DNA of 6,663 nt from Halovenus sp. GTDB lineage: Archaea; Halobacteriota; Halobacteria; Halobacteriales; Haloarculaceae. The translations under genes were made by a program, and so were the position numbers. Every line of letters starts with the position of its first letter. The first letter of the stretch is position 1. The notes beneath the pieces were generated by a model that did not search any database, was not told where the DNA came from, and was given only the letters and a program-made list of their open reading frames with translations. Location of the stretch: the NCBI GenBank assembly GCA_028275145.1, contig JAQCNG010000014.1, forward strand, positions 1 to 6,663, written 5' to 3'. Below, one piece after another: positions 5,065 through 6,663 of the stretch.

Positions 5065-5080
5065 CGACGGTCCTCGCCGG
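5046..5080. repeat. 19-base tandem duplication across the stop codon of the TRAM gene
   Basis: CGACGGTCCTCGCCGG occurs exactly twice (5046-5061 and 5065-5080), separated by TAA. The repeat unit is therefore 19 bases. The TAA between the copies is the stop codon. Because 19 is not a multiple of three, the second copy would be read in another frame and does not extend the protein. It looks like a recent replication slippage event. Confidence 0.8.
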
Positions 5081-5100
5081 AGGGCGTCGGCGACCCCGAG

Positions 5101-5110
5101 TTTCTTTCTC
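5101..5110 (+). terminator. T-rich tract after the TRAM gene
   Basis: TTTCTTTCTC at 5101-5110 follows a GC-rich stretch 36-45 bases after the TAA. Pyrimidine/U-rich tracts end many archaeal transcripts without a hairpin. The 54-base gap separates convergent genes, so termination is needed here. No equivalent T-run is seen on the minus strand for ilvD within the gap. Confidence 0.4.
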
Positions 5111-5118
5111 TACAATCG

Positions 5119-6663
5119 TCAGTCCCACTGCACGCCGGGGTTGGTGACAGCACCGTTTGCGGCGGAGCCGAAATCCCGCGTGTACTTTGCGAGCACGCCC
5201 GAGTCGTACGGCGGGTCGGGGTCCTCACGCTCGTCGAGTCGCCGCGCCAGTTCCGCGTCGGAGCAGTCGACAGCGAGCGTCCGGTCGGGGATATCGACCG
5301 TGACAGTGTCGCCGTCCTCCAGGGCGGCGATGGGGCCGCCGACGTATGCCTCGGGGGCGACGTGGCCGACCATCGGCCCGCGTGTCGCTCCCGAGAACCG
5401 CCCGTCGGTGAGCAGAGCAACGTCGTCCTCGTGGCCCTGGCCGACCACGGCGGCGGTCACCCCGAGCATCTCGCGCATCCCCGGCCCGCCACGGGGCCCC
5501 TCGTTGCGGATGACGACGACGTCACCGCTCTCGATGCCCCCCTCCTGGACGTAGGCCATCGCCGCCTCCTCGCTCTCGAAGACCCGCGCCGGCCCCTCGT
5601 GGTAGAAGTTGTCCTCACCCGTCACCTTCAGCACCGCACCCCCGGGCGCGAGGTTGCCCGTGAGAATCTTGATCGCTCCCTCCTCCTGTTTGGGGTCGTC
5701 GACGGTGTAGAGCCACTCCTCGTCGATTTCGTCGTCGGGTGGGAGGTGGCCCTCGGCCTCGAGGTGGTCGAGCTCCTCCGCGAGCGTCCGGCCGGTAACC
5801 GTGAGCGCGTCGCCGTGTAGCAGTCCACCCGCGAGTAGTCGGCGGAGCACGACCGGGACCCCGCCCACCTCGTGGAGGTCGTTCATCACGCGCTGGCCGC
5901 CCGGTTGGAGGTCGGCAATCTTTGGGGTGCGCCGGCTTATCTCGTCGAACGCCTCGATGCTGAGGTCGACGCCGGCCTCGGCGGCGAGCGCGAGCAGGTG
6001 GAGCACACCGTTTGTCGACCCGCCGATGGCGACCTGCAGGGCGATTGCGTTCTCGAAGGACGCCCGGGAGAGGAAATCGGAGGGGCAACGGCCCTGCTGG
6101 ACCGCCTCGACGGCGAGTTCCCCCGCCCGGCGGGCCTCCTCGTAGCGACGCTCGTCCTCGGCGGGGGGTGAGGCGCTGCCCAGCGGAGCAAAGCCGAGCG
6201 CCTCGCTGATGGAGGCCATCGTGTTGGCGGTGAACATCCCGCCACACGACCCCGCGCCGGGGCAGGCCGACCGCTCCATCTCGTCGAGTTCGGCCGCGCT
6301 CATCTCGCCCTGTGCGACCGCACCCACCCCCTCGAAGACGTTCTGAATCGTTATCTCCCGGCCCCCGTGCTCGCCGGGCATGATAGACCCACCGTACAGA
6401 AAGACCGAGGGCAGGTCCGTCCGGATGGCCGCCATCATCATCCCCGGCATGTTCTTGTCACAGCCACCGATGGTGACCAGTCCGTCGACACGCTCGCCAA
6501 AGGCCACGAGTTCGACCGAGTCGGCGATTATCTCGCGGGAGATGAGCGACGCGCGCATCCCCTCGGTCCCCATCGAGATGGCGTCGGAGATGGTGATGGT
6601 GCCGAACTCGATTGGCATCCCACCGCCCGTGTCGATTGCCTCGTGGGCCGCGCCGGCAACGTC
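5119..6663 (-). CDS. ilvD: Dihydroxy-acid dehydratase, N-terminus cut by window edge
   Basis: IlvD dehydrates 2,3-dihydroxyisovalerate and 2,3-dihydroxy-3-methylvalerate to the keto-acid precursors of valine, leucine and isoleucine, using an iron-sulfur cluster and Mg2+. The frame is open to the right edge: 514 residues are visible and about 60-70 are missing (family length about 560-580). An internal ATG at 6618 is not the true start, because the 15 codons before it continue the conserved sequence ([10 protein letters not shown] before [10 protein letters not shown]). Visible motifs include [21 protein letters not shown] with a cluster Cys (codon 6460-6462), [16 protein letters not shown] with another cluster Cys (codon 6244-6246), [10 protein letters not shown], and near the C-terminus GRFSGATRG with the catalytic Ser. 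The first cluster Cys lies outside the window. The stop is TGA at 5121-5119. It converges on the TRAM gene. No other branched-chain pathway gene is visible here. GC is high (65% in one counted line), typical of the host. Confidence 0.97.
   Translation of the reverse strand, partial: DVAGAAHEAIDTGGGMPIEFGTITISDAISMGTEGMRASLISREIIADSVELVAFGERVDGLVTIGGCDKNMPGMMMAAIRTDLPSVFLYGGSIMPGEHGGREITIQNVFEGVGAVAQGEMSAAELDEMERSACPGAGSCGGMFTANTMASISEALGFAPLGSASPPAEDERRYEEARRAGELAVEAVQQGRCPSDFLSRASFENAIALQVAIGGSTNGVLHLLALAAEAGVDLSIEAFDEISRRTPKIADLQPGGQRVMNDLHEVGGVPVVLRRLLAGGLLHGDALTVTGRTLAEELDHLEAEGHLPPDDEIDEEWLYTVDDPKQEEGAIKILTGNLAPGGAVLKVTGEDNFYHEGPARVFESEEAAMAYVQEGGIESGDVVVIRNEGPRGGPGMREMLGVTAAVVGQGHEDDVALLTDGRFSGATRGPMVGHVAPEAYVGGPIAALEDGDTVTVDIPDRTLAVDCSDAELARRLDEREDPDPPYDSGVLAKYTRDFGSAANGAVTNPGVQWD

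Noticed and set aside
5119..6618. Taking ATG 6618 as the start of ilvD
   Set aside because: The frame continues to the window edge with conserved IlvD sequence before this Met, and the first iron-sulfur Cys must lie further upstream. The gene is truncated by the window, not short.
1..6663. CRISPR array, insertion sequence, integrase or toxin-antitoxin pair
   Set aside because: No regularly spaced repeats, transposase motifs, tyrosine-recombinase motifs or small paired genes were found on either strand.

Overview
The window is high-GC DNA from a halophilic archaeon (Halobacteria). The evidence is acidic proteins rich in Asp, Glu, Ala and Val, start codons without Shine-Dalgarno sequences, a tRNA gene lacking an encoded CCA, A/T-rich boxes about 25-35 bases before several starts, and a Tat-type lipoprotein signal. 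No species can be named from the sequence alone.

Layout from left to right: the 5' part of an adenosylhomocysteinase gene (minus strand, runs off the left edge); a 240-base divergent intergenic region; an HtrA/DegP-like serine protease with a Tat/lipobox signal (plus); tRNA-Gly(CCC) (plus), whose 3' end is duplicated 111 bases downstream as a probable integration scar with nested inverted repeats; a class I isoprenoid-synthase-fold protein (minus); a 260-base divergent region with a TATA box and a long dyad; an unrecognised 168-residue protein (plus); a TRAM-domain protein (plus); and, converging on it, dihydroxy-acid dehydratase IlvD (minus, runs off the right edge).

The flanking genes (ahcY for the methyl cycle, htrA for envelope protein quality control, a TRAM RNA-binding protein, ilvD for branched-chain amino acids) are ordinary core genes. 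They form no evident shared pathway or operon. The accessory-looking part is about 2361-4048: a tRNA attachment-site scar, then a gene of visibly lower GC encoding an isoprenoid-synthase-like protein. That protein keeps both Asp-rich metal-binding motifs but appears to have lost the basic residues prenyl-chain elongases use to bind isopentenyl diphosphate. This is the best candidate for undescribed biology here, as a possible terpene cyclase or other class I enzyme of unknown substrate. No CRISPR array, insertion sequence, recombinase or toxin-antitoxin pair was found.
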